Part shown: positions 25,954-34,797 of the stretch, piece by piece | How positions within the stretch are numbered: position 1 is the stretch's first letter | Layout: every line of letters begins with the position of its first letter | Source of the DNA: an uncultured Lachnospiraceae bacterium | GTDB lineage: Bacteria > Bacillota > Clostridia > Lachnospirales > Lachnospiraceae | NCBI GenBank assembly: GCA_910585625.1 | Contig: CAJUFQ010000020.1 | Span: 1 to 64,000 of the forward strand | Reading direction: 5' to 3' | DNA length: 64,000 bases | The notes under the pieces: model-generated | Told to the model about the DNA's origin: nothing | Databases searched by the model: none | The model's input: only the letters and a program-made list of their open reading frames with translations | Made by a program: the position numbers and the translations under genes

Positions 25954-27171
25954 ATGTGTAAATGTTTAGTTTGCGGCAATAAGGCAGAACGTGTCATTTC
26001 TTTTGGCGACATGCCAATCGCTAATGGTTTTTTGTCGGAGGATATGTTTGAAAAAGAAAAATTCTATCCTTTGGAGGTGGGGTTTTGTCCGACATGCAGC
26101 ATGGTGCAGCTGACGGAATTGGTTGATAAAGAGGATATGTTTAATGAGAATTATGCATATTTTGCCTCGACCTCCAAACGGATGGTAGATCATTTTAAAG
26201 AATTTGCGTATTGGGTCATGAAAAACTATTTGTCAGATAATCCTTTTGTGGTGGAAATAGGAAGCAATGATGGCATTATGCTGCAGAATTATGTGAAAGA
26301 GAACATTAAGCATGTCGGGGTAGAGCCGTCAGAGAATGTTGCGCAGGCGGCGAGGGATAAAGGCGTCAACACATTATCCTGTTTTTTTGATAAAGAAAAC
26401 GCAGAGAAAATAAAAGCGGAATATGGGGAGGCTGATGTGATTGCAGGGACGAATGTCATGTGCCATCTGCCCTATATCCATTCAGTGTTTGACGGTGTTA
26501 CAAGTTTGCTGAAACCACAGGGAGTGCTGATTTTTGAGGATCCGTATGTTGGCGATATCGTGAGGCGGACTTCATACGACCAGATATATGACGAACATGC
26601 CTTTTATTTCTCTGTTTCTTCGGTGTCTTATCTGGCGGATATGCATGGATTGGAGGTAATTGACGCGCTGCCGCAGAATGTCCATGGCGGCTCAATGCGT
26701 TACATATTAGCGCGGAGAGGCGCAAGGAAGGCGTCGGAACGGGTCAGGGAAATCATGGCAGATGAGGAGAAACAAGGATTAAAGAAATTATCTACTTATC
26801 AGGCATTTGCAGGGAATGTTGCCCAGAACAAGGAAGATTTATTATCTTTGCTAAAGAAGATTAAGTCTGAGGGAAAAAGAATCGTAGGTTATGGCGCTAC
26901 GTCTAAAAGTACTACGGTGTTGAACTATTGTGGCATTGGGCCGGAATATATAGAGTTCATCAGCGATACAACGCCAATCAAACAGGGAAAATTTACGCCG
27001 GGAATGCACATCCCGGTAAAGCCATATGATGCGTTTGCCGTTGATTATCCGGAATATGCGTTATTGTTTGCCTGGAACCATGGGGAAGAGATTATTGCCA
27101 ATGAGTCGTCGTTCCAGGATGCCGGTGGCAAATTTATCCTCTACGTGGATCGGGTGAGGGTGGATGAATAG
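25954..27171 (+). CDS. sugar C-methyltransferase (TylC3/NovU-like, Zn-binding)
   Basis: A 405-residue three-domain methyltransferase. The N-terminal Zn-binding part (Methyltransf_13) has CLVCGNKAERVISFGDMP and FCPTCSMVQL. The SAM domain has VVEIGSNDGIMLQNY, and the C-terminal part (Methyltransf_14) has IVGYGATSKSTTVLNYCGI and ISDTTPIKQGKFTPGMHIPV. This layout is that of C-methyltransferases acting on dTDP-4-keto-deoxysugars, next to the keto group. ATG 25954 has GAAGGAG upstream; ATG 25933 overlaps the previous stop but lacks a site. With the ketoisomerase and aminotransferase it suggests a branched amino deoxysugar, unless the genes serve separate sugars. Confidence 0.87.
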   Translation: MCKCLVCGNKAERVISFGDMPIANGFLSEDMFEKEKFYPLEVGFCPTCSMVQLTELVDKEDMFNENYAYFASTSKRMVDHFKEFAYWVMKNYLSDNPFVVEIGSNDGIMLQNYVKENIKHVGVEPSENVAQAARDKGVNTLSCFFDKENAEKIKAEYGEADVIAGTNVMCHLPYIHSVFDGVTSLLKPQGVLIFEDPYVGDIVRRTSYDQIYDEHAFYFSVSSVSYLADMHGLEVIDALPQNVHGGSMRYILARRGARKASERVREIMADEEKQGLKKLSTYQAFAGNVAQNKEDLLSLLKKIKSEGKRIVGYGATSKSTTVLNYCGIGPEYIEFISDTTPIKQGKFTPGMHIPVKPYDAFAVDYPEYALLFAWNHGEEIIANESSFQDAGGKFILYVDRVRVDE

Positions 27172-27180
27172 GAGAATGTC

Positions 27181-28080
27181 ATGAAGAAGATGCTTCTTAC
27201 CGGAGCGAGCGGTTTTCTGGGCAGGAATTTTCTGGAGTGCTTGGACAAAAGTAAATATGAGGTATTTGCGGTAGGCAGGAGCTGCCCGCAATATCTGGAT
27301 AAGGAACATTATTTCAAATACAATCTGAAAGATTTTGAAGGAGCGCTTCAATATATCAGAAAGATATGTCCGAATATTTTAGTACTGTTTGCGTGGGATG
27401 TCAGTACGCAAAGTTATTGGGAAAGTTTTGAAAATTGCTTGTGGGCTGACATCTGCATACGAATGGCACAAGTGTTTCTGGACAACGGCGGGCAGCAGAT
27501 ACTTTTTGCCGGCACATCGGCAAGCTATGATTATGGGAAAGGCTTCCTGAGAGAACAGCCCGACTATGAGCATCCTTCGTCTTTGTACGGAATCAGCAAG
27601 CTATACACATCCCAGGCATTGCAAAAGCTGGCAAAGATGCATGATGCGGTTTATTGCGAAGCAAGGCTATTTGCCATTTATGGGAAATACGAAAAAATGG
27701 CGCGCCTGGTTCCGCTGACGGCATGGAGGCTGTCCCATAATGAGAAGATAGTCAATGAATGCGGGGAGTTGCTGCGCGATTATATTTATATTGAAGATGC
27801 GGTGAGAGCAATCCATTTGCTGATAGAAACAAAAGCGTCTGGCGTGTATAATATTTCTACCGGCAAACCGGTAAGCATTGGGCAGATTATCAAGAGGATT
27901 GCAAAGGAACTGGATCGGAGAGAATTAATAGAATTCCATAACAATGATAAAGCAAAGGAGTATCCCCTGATTGTCGGTGACAATGCAAAATTAAGGGGGT
28001 TAGGCTTCGTATGCGCCTATTCCCTGGAGAGCGGAATCGCGCAGGCTTTAGAATGGATGAAGAAAGAAGGGAAATTATGA
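27181..28080 (+). CDS. NAD-dependent epimerase/reductase (extended SDR)
   Basis: A 299-residue extended SDR with LLTGASGFLGRNFLE, the catalytic Ser in FAGTSASYDYG, YGISK as YxxxK, and RDYIYIEDAVRAI with YNISTGKPVSI. It has the form of late-pathway 4-ketoreductases in deoxysugar loci. It starts nine bases after the C-methyltransferase and overlaps the next SDR by four bases (ATGA). It probably reduces the 4-keto group of the sugar made by its neighbours. Confidence 0.85.
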   Translation: MKKMLLTGASGFLGRNFLECLDKSKYEVFAVGRSCPQYLDKEHYFKYNLKDFEGALQYIRKICPNILVLFAWDVSTQSYWESFENCLWADICIRMAQVFLDNGGQQILFAGTSASYDYGKGFLREQPDYEHPSSLYGISKLYTSQALQKLAKMHDAVYCEARLFAIYGKYEKMARLVPLTAWRLSHNEKIVNECGELLRDYIYIEDAVRAIHLLIETKASGVYNISTGKPVSIGQIIKRIAKELDRRELIEFHNNDKAKEYPLIVGDNAKLRGLGFVCAYSLESGIAQALEWMKKEGKL

Positions 28081-29015
28081 AAATCATAGTGACAGGCGGT
28101 CTTGGCCATATTGGATCCAGGCTGATCCGAAAGCTCCCGGAGGAAATTCCCGGGGCAGAAATCACGATTGTAGATAATTTAAAGGTGCAGAGGTATTGTT
28201 CCCTGTTCCATCTTCCGCAAGAGGGAACTTATAATTTTGTGCAGGGAGACATTTTAGACAGCAGCTTGTTAGAACATGTGATCCGGGGAGCCGATGCGGT
28301 CGTTAATCTTGCAGCCAATACAGAGCCTGAGCTGAGTGTTGAAAAGGAGCAGGAAGTGGAAGAGGTCAATTATGTCGGAACGGTGAAAGTTGCGGACTGT
28401 TGTGCAAAATGGGGAGTTCCGATGTTTTTCCCATCCAGTACCAGCGTGTATGGAGCGTCAGAGGCATATGTAGATGAAGGGACGGATGTGAGTGTGGAGG
28501 CGGCTCAAAGCCCTTACGCGAAGACAAAAGTGAAATCGGAACAATACTTGGGGAAACTCGCAAAAGAAGGGGAAATACGTTTTACGGCGTGCCGTTTTGG
28601 CACAATTTTTGGCATATCCCCGGGAATGCGCTTCCATACGGCCGTGAATAAATTTGCCTGGCAGGCATGCACCGGCCAGCCGCTGACAGTATGGGAAACA
28701 GCCTGGGAGCAGAGACGGCCCTATCTGGATATCGAGGATGCAGTTTCAGCTATATGTTTTATCATAAAGAACGACCATTTCAGCAATGATATTTTTAATA
28801 TTGTTACGGTAAATGCCGCAGTGAAAGACATAGTGGCAGAATTACGGAAACACTTGGATGATGTGCAGATAGGGTTTGTTAAGTCTAAAATCATGAACAC
28901 TTTGTCCTATGATGTTTCCTGTGAGAAGATAAAAGCGTTGGGGTTTGTTCCCCGCGGTTCTCTGGAGCGGGGCGTAAAAGATACAGTCGAGTTGCTGCGG
29001 GGGATTTGCAGATAG
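28077..29015 (+). CDS. NAD-dependent epimerase/dehydratase (extended SDR)
   Basis: A 312-residue SDR with IIVTGGLGHIGSRLIRKL as NAD motif, FFPSSTSVYG with the Ser, YAKTK as YxxxK, CRFGTIFGISPGMRFHTAVN and RPYLDIEDAVSAI. These are shared with UDP-glucose 4-epimerase-like enzymes of surface loci. ATG 28077 overlaps the preceding stop; longer in-frame starts upstream would lie inside the previous gene. The sugar substrate is unknown. Confidence 0.85.
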   Translation: MKIIVTGGLGHIGSRLIRKLPEEIPGAEITIVDNLKVQRYCSLFHLPQEGTYNFVQGDILDSSLLEHVIRGADAVVNLAANTEPELSVEKEQEVEEVNYVGTVKVADCCAKWGVPMFFPSSTSVYGASEAYVDEGTDVSVEAAQSPYAKTKVKSEQYLGKLAKEGEIRFTACRFGTIFGISPGMRFHTAVNKFAWQACTGQPLTVWETAWEQRRPYLDIEDAVSAICFIIKNDHFSNDIFNIVTVNAAVKDIVAELRKHLDDVQIGFVKSKIMNTLSYDVSCEKIKALGFVPRGSLERGVKDTVELLRGICR

Positions 29016-29069
29016 CCCAGATATGGGTTGATGGCATAAAGGCGCTACAGATAAAAGAAAGGGCAAGAC

Positions 29070-30161
29070 ATGCATATATTATGTAATCGGTTAGACAAGG
29101 CTTTTCAGGCCTATCAGCAGGAGTTTGAGAATAAGGCAGTGGAGGTGCTTCGGAGTGGCTATTATGTCATGGGGAAAGAGCTGCAATCATTTGAGCGGGA
29201 GTTCGCGCAGTTTTTGGGAGCTTCCCACTGCATTGGGGTAGGGAACGGATTGTCGGCTCTGAGCATGGCGTTCTATTTGTTAGGGATAGGAACCGGGGAT
29301 GAAGTGATTGTTCCTGCCAATACTTATATTGCCAGCGTGCTGGGCGTAACGCTGAATGGGGCAGTACCGGTTTTTGTAGAGCCAGATACATATTATAATA
29401 TCAATGCAGATTTGATTGAAGAGGCAATTACAGAGAAAACAAGAGCAATACTGGCAGTACACCTATATGGGCAGGCCGCCAATATGAAAAGAATTTTACA
29501 AATAGCGGAAAAATATAATCTAAAGGTAGTGGAGGATTGCGCCCAATCGCATGGAGCTGCTTTCGAAGGGAAACAGACAGGGACGTTCGGGGATTTCGGC
29601 TGTTTTTCTTTTTACCCCACGAAAAATCTAGGGGCATTTGGGGATGGAGGCGCGCTTGTGACCAATCATGCTGATTTGGCAGAGCAGGCAAAGATGTTCC
29701 GTAATTATGGGAGTAAAAGGAAATATTATAATGAGATTATGGGGGTTAACTCCAGGCTGGACGAATTTCAGGCCGGGATGTTGAGGATAAAGCTCCGTCA
29801 TTATAGCGAGTTGTTACAAGAGCGTAAAAATCTAGCGGCATACTACGAGAGTAATATTAAGAACCCTGCATTTATCCTGCCCAAAGTCAGGGAGGGAGCG
29901 GAGACCGTCTGGCATCAGTATGTGGTACGGGTAAATGAAAGGGATGAGGTTCAGAGGAAGTTAAAGTCGGAGGGAATTGACACTATGATTCATTACCCGA
30001 TTCCTCCATATTTGGCAGAGTCCATGAGGTATCTGAATATCCCTGAGGAGAAATATCCATTGGCAGGAAAGTATGCAAGAGAAGTTCTGTCAATGCCATT
30101 TTACAACGGGATGACAGAGCAGGAGCAGGAGTACGTGGTGAAGGTTATCAATAGTCTGTAG
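29070..30161 (+). CDS. DegT/DnrJ/EryC1 sugar aminotransferase (FdtB/QdtB-like)
   Basis: A 363-residue PLP enzyme. Unlike the ColD-like protein at 12145, the Schiff-base Lys is present: SFYPTKNLGAFGDGG. GNGLSALSMAFY, VIVPANTYIASVLGV, EDCAQSHGA and GVNSRLDEFQAGML are family motifs. With the FdtA-like ketoisomerase at 25493 it should transfer an amino group to C3 of a dTDP-3-keto-6-deoxyhexose. No acetyltransferase of the FdtC type was found, so the amino group may stay free or be modified elsewhere. Confidence 0.9.
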   Translation: MHILCNRLDKAFQAYQQEFENKAVEVLRSGYYVMGKELQSFEREFAQFLGASHCIGVGNGLSALSMAFYLLGIGTGDEVIVPANTYIASVLGVTLNGAVPVFVEPDTYYNINADLIEEAITEKTRAILAVHLYGQAANMKRILQIAEKYNLKVVEDCAQSHGAAFEGKQTGTFGDFGCFSFYPTKNLGAFGDGGALVTNHADLAEQAKMFRNYGSKRKYYNEIMGVNSRLDEFQAGMLRIKLRHYSELLQERKNLAAYYESNIKNPAFILPKVREGAETVWHQYVVRVNERDEVQRKLKSEGIDTMIHYPIPPYLAESMRYLNIPEEKYPLAGKYAREVLSMPFYNGMTEQEQEYVVKVINSL

Positions 30162-30198
30162 CGGTTCTTTTCGAGCATCCGCATAGTGAGGGTATCAT

Positions 30199-31239
30199 AT
30201 GCCGAAATTAATATCTTTTATTATCTGTGTCAACGACGAGACATATTTTGAAGAATGTCTCTTTTACATTGACCGCCTCCGCCTGCCGGAGGGCTATATG
30301 GCGGAGGTCTGGCCGGTACGTCAGGCAGCCAGCATTTACCAGGGGTATAATCTGGCCATGCAGCAGTCTGAGGCGGAGTACAAAGTTTATATGCATCAGG
30401 ACGTCTTTCTGGTTGAGCCAGATATCCTGCTTAAGTTTCTGGAGCTGTTTGAAAACCATCCCAGGGCTGGGATGGCCGGGGTGTTGGGCGCGGACAGGCT
30501 TTCCGCGGACCGTAGGTTTTACCGCAGCTGGAACCAGGGTCATGTAATCGGCTGTAGCGAGAAGAAAGCATTCCGCAACCATCTGTCGGAGGGGGCCGCG
30601 CAGGCAGCGGCCCTGGACGGTATGTTCCTGATGACCCGTAGAGACATCCCCTGGCGGGAAGACGCGCTTTCCGGCTGGGATTTTTACGATATTTCCCAGT
30701 CATTGGAGTTCAGCCGGAAGGGTCATGAGCTTTGGGCGCTTGCAGGCAAGCAGCCATGGTGCGTCCACGACTGCGGGTACTTAAACCTCACGGGCTATGA
30801 TAGGGCGCAGGAGGCGTTTTTAGAGATATACCAGAGCGGGCTGCCGGATTACGCCGGGCAGGATTTCGTCTACCCGGAACCGTACCGGCAGCGTTTTGCA
30901 CTGATGGAGGAATTGAAAGAACAGTGGAAGTCCCTGCTTTTTTTAGGAAAAGAGCAGGAAGTGCGCGCAACGATGGAACAAGTATGGGATGAACGCTTCC
31001 TGGATACGGAGGCGGTCATCTTAAAAAATATCCTGGAAATCCTGCAGGCAGAGAGAGAGGACGGGGTCTTAGGAGATAAATCGTTCCTCTTTGACTGCGG
31101 TTCTTTTGAGCAGGCGCAACGCAAATATATGGAGGTCAAATTCTATCTGCGGAGGAAAAAATATGCGCCGGATGCCGCCACCCGGCCGGACGTGTCGGCG
31201 GCGGCAGAGCGGATAATACGGCGTCATACCATGTTGTGA
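30199..31239 (+). CDS. glycosyltransferase family protein (StrF-type GT-A)
   Basis: A 346-residue protein. LISFIICVNDETYFEECLFYI opens a GT-A-like domain of the Glyco_tranf_2_5 (StrF) type; YMHQDVFLVEPDILLKF carries a metal-type site and AALDGMFLMTRRD and WDFYDISQSLEFSRKGHELW match the family. Residues 230-346 are helical. It forms a three-gene set with the next two transferases, directly before flagellin. The set may be the part dedicated to the protein-linked core, an inference from position. Confidence 0.82.
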   Translation: MPKLISFIICVNDETYFEECLFYIDRLRLPEGYMAEVWPVRQAASIYQGYNLAMQQSEAEYKVYMHQDVFLVEPDILLKFLELFENHPRAGMAGVLGADRLSADRRFYRSWNQGHVIGCSEKKAFRNHLSEGAAQAAALDGMFLMTRRDIPWREDALSGWDFYDISQSLEFSRKGHELWALAGKQPWCVHDCGYLNLTGYDRAQEAFLEIYQSGLPDYAGQDFVYPEPYRQRFALMEELKEQWKSLLFLGKEQEVRATMEQVWDERFLDTEAVILKNILEILQAEREDGVLGDKSFLFDCGSFEQAQRKYMEVKFYLRRKKYAPDAATRPDVSAAAERIIRRHTML

Positions 31240-31278
31240 AGATTTGGCGATGCAGATTTGATGACAGAAGGAGCAGTT

Positions 31279-32436
31279 ATGAAGATTTTATACTATACCT
31301 GGAATGAGAATTCCCGGGACGATATGTTGTGGGCGTGGAAAATTCTGGGACATGAGACTGTAATCTGCGACGTGCCTTGCCGTAACTATGAGCAGGACGA
31401 AGAGCTTGCCGCCAGCTTAGAACGGGCCATGCAGAAGCAGGGTACAGACTGTATTTTTTCTTTTAATTTTTTCCCGGTGGTTGCGGAGGCGGCCAGGAAG
31501 CATAAGATAAAATATATCTCCTGGATTTATGATTGTCCTCATTGGACGATGTTTTCGCCGGCGGCAAGGAGTGCGTTTAACTATATATTTGCGTTTGACC
31601 GTCAGCAGTACCAGCAGCTTAAGCATTTAGGCGTACAGAACTGTTACCACCTCCCGCTGGCGGTGAATACCACGCGGCTGAAACATATGCTGGGAGAACC
31701 AGGAGAATATAAGGGCGGCCCGGAGATTTCATTTGTGGGAAGCTTGTATGAAAATAATCTATATGACCAGGTACAGTATCTGCCGGAGTATGTCCGAGGA
31801 TATCTGTCAGGGATTATGGAGGCGCAGGAGCGTATATATGGCTATAATCTGGTTGGGGAGCTTCTCACGGACGAGATCATAGGGCAGATGAACCAATATA
31901 TTTCCATGGAAATGCCGCCAGGTTACGGCGTCACGAAACGGGATTTGTATGCGGCAATGATTGATGGGAAGATTACATCCCGGGAGAGGATATCCTTGCT
32001 GCGGGAAGTGTCCGCAAAGTTCCGTCTTACGCTATATACGGCTTCGGACACATCTGGACTGCCGCAGGCAGACTTAGGCGGCATTGTGGATTATGCATCC
32101 CAGATGCCGAAGATTTTCCGTGATTCCAAAATTAATCTGAACATGAGCCTGCGCTCCATCACAAGCGGCATCCCCCTGCGCGCGTTAGATGTCATGGGGG
32201 CCGGCGGCTTCTTATTGTCCAACTATCAGCCGGAGCTGGCAGAATGCTTTGAAGATGGGAAGGAGCTTGCGCTTTACGGCAGCGCGCAGGAATTAATAGA
32301 GAAAGCGGCTTACTACCTTGCGCACGAAGAGGAGCGTCAGGAAATTGCGGCTGCAGGGTTTCAGAAGGTGCAGGAATTGTTCTCCTATGAAGTGAAGGTA
32401 AAGCAGATGCTGGAACTGGCAGGCTGCCGCCTATAA
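31279..32436 (+). CDS. CgeB/DUF3880-type glycosyltransferase
   Basis: A 385-residue GT-B protein. The N-terminal domain (DUF3880-like) includes MKILYYTWNENSRDDMLWAW and FSFNFFPVVAEAARKHKIKYISW. The C-terminal lobe has INLNMSLRSITSGIPLRALD and MGAGGFLLSNYQPELAECFEDG, as in Glyco_trans_1_2. ATG 31279 follows GAAGGAG; ATG 31261 is also in frame. It lies between two other transferases and upstream of flagellin. Confidence 0.87.
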   Translation: MKILYYTWNENSRDDMLWAWKILGHETVICDVPCRNYEQDEELAASLERAMQKQGTDCIFSFNFFPVVAEAARKHKIKYISWIYDCPHWTMFSPAARSAFNYIFAFDRQQYQQLKHLGVQNCYHLPLAVNTTRLKHMLGEPGEYKGGPEISFVGSLYENNLYDQVQYLPEYVRGYLSGIMEAQERIYGYNLVGELLTDEIIGQMNQYISMEMPPGYGVTKRDLYAAMIDGKITSRERISLLREVSAKFRLTLYTASDTSGLPQADLGGIVDYASQMPKIFRDSKINLNMSLRSITSGIPLRALDVMGAGGFLLSNYQPELAECFEDGKELALYGSAQELIEKAAYYLAHEEERQEIAAAGFQKVQELFSYEVKVKQMLELAGCRL

Positions 32437-32485
32437 CCGGAAAGGAGCAAGGGCTGGGCAGTGTGAGAAAGAAGAGGCGGCAATT

Positions 32486-33616
32486 ATGTTATCAGTTTGC
32501 ATCATCACAAAAAATGAGGAGAAGAATATCGGACGATGCCTGGAAGCATTGTCCGGGTATGGGTTTGAGCTGGTTGTGGCAGATACCGGTTCTGCGGATA
32601 AAACCAGGGAGATAGCCGGGGAATTTACAGACAAGGTCTATGATTTTGCATGGCAGGACGACTTTGCGGCTGCTAAAAATTTTGCAGTTTCCAAAGCTGC
32701 ACATGATTTGGTGCTGGTAGTGGACAGCGATGAATTCCTCGATCCTCTGTCAGAAAGCGATCTGCAGCGGTTAGGAGCGTTGGCGTCTGCAAACCCGCAG
32801 GCAGTCGGGCGTGTCCTCATCCGCAATCAGTTTACCCGGGATAAGGCGCGTCAGGAGAGCCGCGAATGGGTAAATAGGATTTTTGACCGCAGGAAATTCC
32901 ATTACAAGGGCCGGATCCATGAACAACTGGTTTCCTTCCAGGATGGGGGATATGAGACGTGGCTGTCCCCCTTAAGCTTCCTGCACACCGGATATGACCT
33001 TTCCCCAGAGGAACGAGAACAGAAGACGCAGCGGAACATCAAACTGCTGGAACATGAACTGTCAGCAGTTACAGCGGAACTTGAGGAGTTGCGTCAGGAC
33101 GGCGATTCGCTACAGCTGCGGGAGCTTGAGGCACAGGTACCGTACCTTCTTTACCAGCTTGGCAAGGGCTGGTACATGGCTCATGAATATGTACGGGCGT
33201 GTGCATATTTTTCCCAGGGGCTTTCCCATGACCTGGATCCGCGGTTGGAATATGTCATCGACATGGTGGAGACCTATGGCTATGCGCTGATTAATAGCGG
33301 CCGGGAGCAGGCGGCGCTTAGCTTCGAGAATATTTATGAGGAATTTTGCGGCAGCGCGGACTTCCTGTTCCTTATGGGCCTGATTTACATGAAGAACGCC
33401 TGTTTTGAGGCAGCAGTCAGGGAATTTGAAAAAGCTTTGCAGAAACCGCACTGTAAGACCGTGGGGGTAAATTCCTTTGCTGCTAATTACAACATCGGCG
33501 TCATCCGGGAATGTCTCGGGAATCTGGAGGAAGCGCGGGGATTTTACCAAAAGTGCGGGGAATATGGGCCGGCGCGGGAGCGTCTGGAGGCCATGGGGGT
33601 ACAGCCGAAGGGATGA
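32486..33616 (+). CDS. family 2 glycosyltransferase with C-terminal TPR repeats
   Basis: A 376-residue protein. Residues 1-190 are a GT2 domain: LSVCIITKNEEKNIGRCLEAL, VVADTGSADKT, VVDSDEFLD and YKGRIHEQLV. Residues about 200-370 contain helical pairs resembling tetratricopeptide repeats (LLYQLGKGWYMAHEYVRACA, ANYNIGVIRECLGNLEEARG). GT2 plus TPR is the layout of SunS and of glycosyltransferases that modify proteins, where the repeats can bind the acceptor. It is the last gene before the flagellin promoter, which makes it the best candidate for attaching the first sugar to flagellin. Confidence 0.86.
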   Translation: MLSVCIITKNEEKNIGRCLEALSGYGFELVVADTGSADKTREIAGEFTDKVYDFAWQDDFAAAKNFAVSKAAHDLVLVVDSDEFLDPLSESDLQRLGALASANPQAVGRVLIRNQFTRDKARQESREWVNRIFDRRKFHYKGRIHEQLVSFQDGGYETWLSPLSFLHTGYDLSPEEREQKTQRNIKLLEHELSAVTAELEELRQDGDSLQLRELEAQVPYLLYQLGKGWYMAHEYVRACAYFSQGLSHDLDPRLEYVIDMVETYGYALINSGREQAALSFENIYEEFCGSADFLFLMGLIYMKNACFEAAVREFEKALQKPHCKTVGVNSFAANYNIGVIRECLGNLEEARGFYQKCGEYGPARERLEAMGVQPKG

Positions 33617-33657
33617 TGGATCTTATGGAAAAAATACGAAGAAAAGCTATAAATTAC

Positions 33658-33686
33658 TTGAATTTTCCAGTATAGATTGCTATAAT
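33658..33686 (+). promoter_or_regulatory. flagellin promoter (sigma-A type)
   Basis: TTGAAT at 33658-33663 and a perfect TATAAT at 33681-33686 with a 17-base spacer. About 115 bases of leader separate it from the flagellin ATG. No sigma-28 motif was recognised. Confidence 0.72.
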
Positions 33687-33800
33687 GTAAGAAAAGTATA
33701 AGAGGGTCTTTTCACAGAGGATTTGTGTAAAGCCGGGATTGGAATTAACACAGGAATCAAGAATATTACAGAGAATAAAGTAAAGAAGGGAGGATGACCT

Positions 33801-34574
33801 ATGAGTATTTCCGGTATAAGTAGTCAAGGGTTACATCAGAATTATCGGCAGCTTTCCAGCGGAAAGCGGATTAATTCAGCAGCGGACGATGCGGCCGGTT
33901 TGGCCATTGCCGAGAAGCTGCTGACACAGAGCAATGGTTACGATGTCGGGCGGAGGAATGCAGCCACATCTCAGGATATGGTGAATGTTGCGGACGGAGG
34001 ACTGTCTTCAATCACAGATTCTCTGCAGCGTATCCGCGAACTGGGCGTGCAGGCGTCTAACACAGCTATCTATGGAGATTCTGAGCGCAAGATGATGCAG
34101 CAGGAGATTGACCAGCTCAAAGAGTCCATTTCCGATGCTGCTAAGAATACACGGTTTAACACCATGAGCCTGCTTGACGGAACCATGGGCAGCAATCATG
34201 TAGCCTCCGGGCCGGACGGCAGCGGCATGGACATTAACATGCCGAACGCCACATTAGAAGCTTTGGGAATCGCGGATTTTGATGTGACGGGAGATTTCGA
34301 CCTTTCTGTGATTGACAATGCCATGGATATGGTGTCGTCAGCCAGAGGTGATATGGGCGCCACATATAACCGTTTGGGCTACACGATGAATTTCAATTCT
34401 TATGCGTCCCTGAATACTACTGCATCCCGCAGCCGTATTGAGGATCTTGACTTCCCGCAGGCAGTTTCTGATATGAAGAAGAACAGTTTGTTAGAAGAAT
34501 ATAGGCTTATGATGCAGAAGAAGCAGGAGGAAGAGAACAGCCGGGTAGTGAACCTGCTGAGATTCAATTCATAA
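33801..34574 (+). CDS. short flagellin
   Basis: A 257-residue flagellin, the filament subunit. The D1 N-terminal part is well conserved: LSSGKRINSAADDAAGLAIA, then DGGLSSITDSLQRIRELGVQ and IDQLKESISDAAKNTRFNT. The central part is very short, so no D2/D3 domains. The C-terminal helix starts normally (SRIEDLDFPQAVSDM) but ends MQKKQEEENSRVVNLLRF, not the usual MLAQANQxPQxVLxLL. The extreme N-terminus also lacks the usual IINHN-type opening. ATG 33801 follows GGGAGG. Own promoter and terminator. It lies next to the modification island and is its likely target: Ser and Thr residues in the short central part could be glycosylated. Confidence 0.92.
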   Translation: MSISGISSQGLHQNYRQLSSGKRINSAADDAAGLAIAEKLLTQSNGYDVGRRNAATSQDMVNVADGGLSSITDSLQRIRELGVQASNTAIYGDSERKMMQQEIDQLKESISDAAKNTRFNTMSLLDGTMGSNHVASGPDGSGMDINMPNATLEALGIADFDVTGDFDLSVIDNAMDMVSSARGDMGATYNRLGYTMNFNSYASLNTTASRSRIEDLDFPQAVSDMKKNSLLEEYRLMMQKKQEEENSRVVNLLRFNS

Positions 34575-34614
34575 TCAGGATGAAGTTTTAAGTTTTCATA
34601 TATTACAAAATCAG

Positions 34615-34655
34615 AACCTATCCATGCTGCAGCCGCAGCATTGGATAGGTTTTCT
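34615..34655 (+). terminator. flagellin terminator
   Basis: AACCTATCCA-TGCTGC ... GCAGCA-T-TGGATAGGTT forms a long near-perfect hairpin followed by TTTT. Confidence 0.88.
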
Positions 34656-34679
34656 CACTCTATAGGAGAGACCTTGTCA

Positions 34680-34710
34680 CGCTAAATCTTGAAAGTGTCT
34701 TCCTAAAAAT
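34680..34710 (+). repeat. dispersed repeat copy B
   Basis: CGCTAAATCTTGAAAGT ... CCTAAAAAT, 26 of 32 aligned positions identical to the copy at 996-1027, in the same orientation. It lies just past the flagellin terminator. Confidence 0.45.
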
Positions 34711-34744
34711 ATTATGCGTATGGTTGGTGTTTTGCACATGGGAA

Positions 34745-34780
34745 TAAAAAACCCTGCCTCCTGAAACCAGGAGGCAGGGG
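34745..34780 (-). terminator. terminator of the FliD-like gene
   Basis: A perfect 12-bp stem (CCCTGCCTCCTG / CAGGAGGCAGGG) with a 4-base loop. Read on the minus strand it is followed by a run of T. It lies just after the stop of the minus-strand gene. Confidence 0.9.
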
Positions 34781-34797
34781 AGCTTTCCGACTATTTA

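Noticed and set aside
33601..33800. Sigma-28 promoter for flagellin
   Set aside because: I looked for a CTAAA / GCCGATAA-type pair and found none; the TTGAAT-17-TATAAT promoter fits better.
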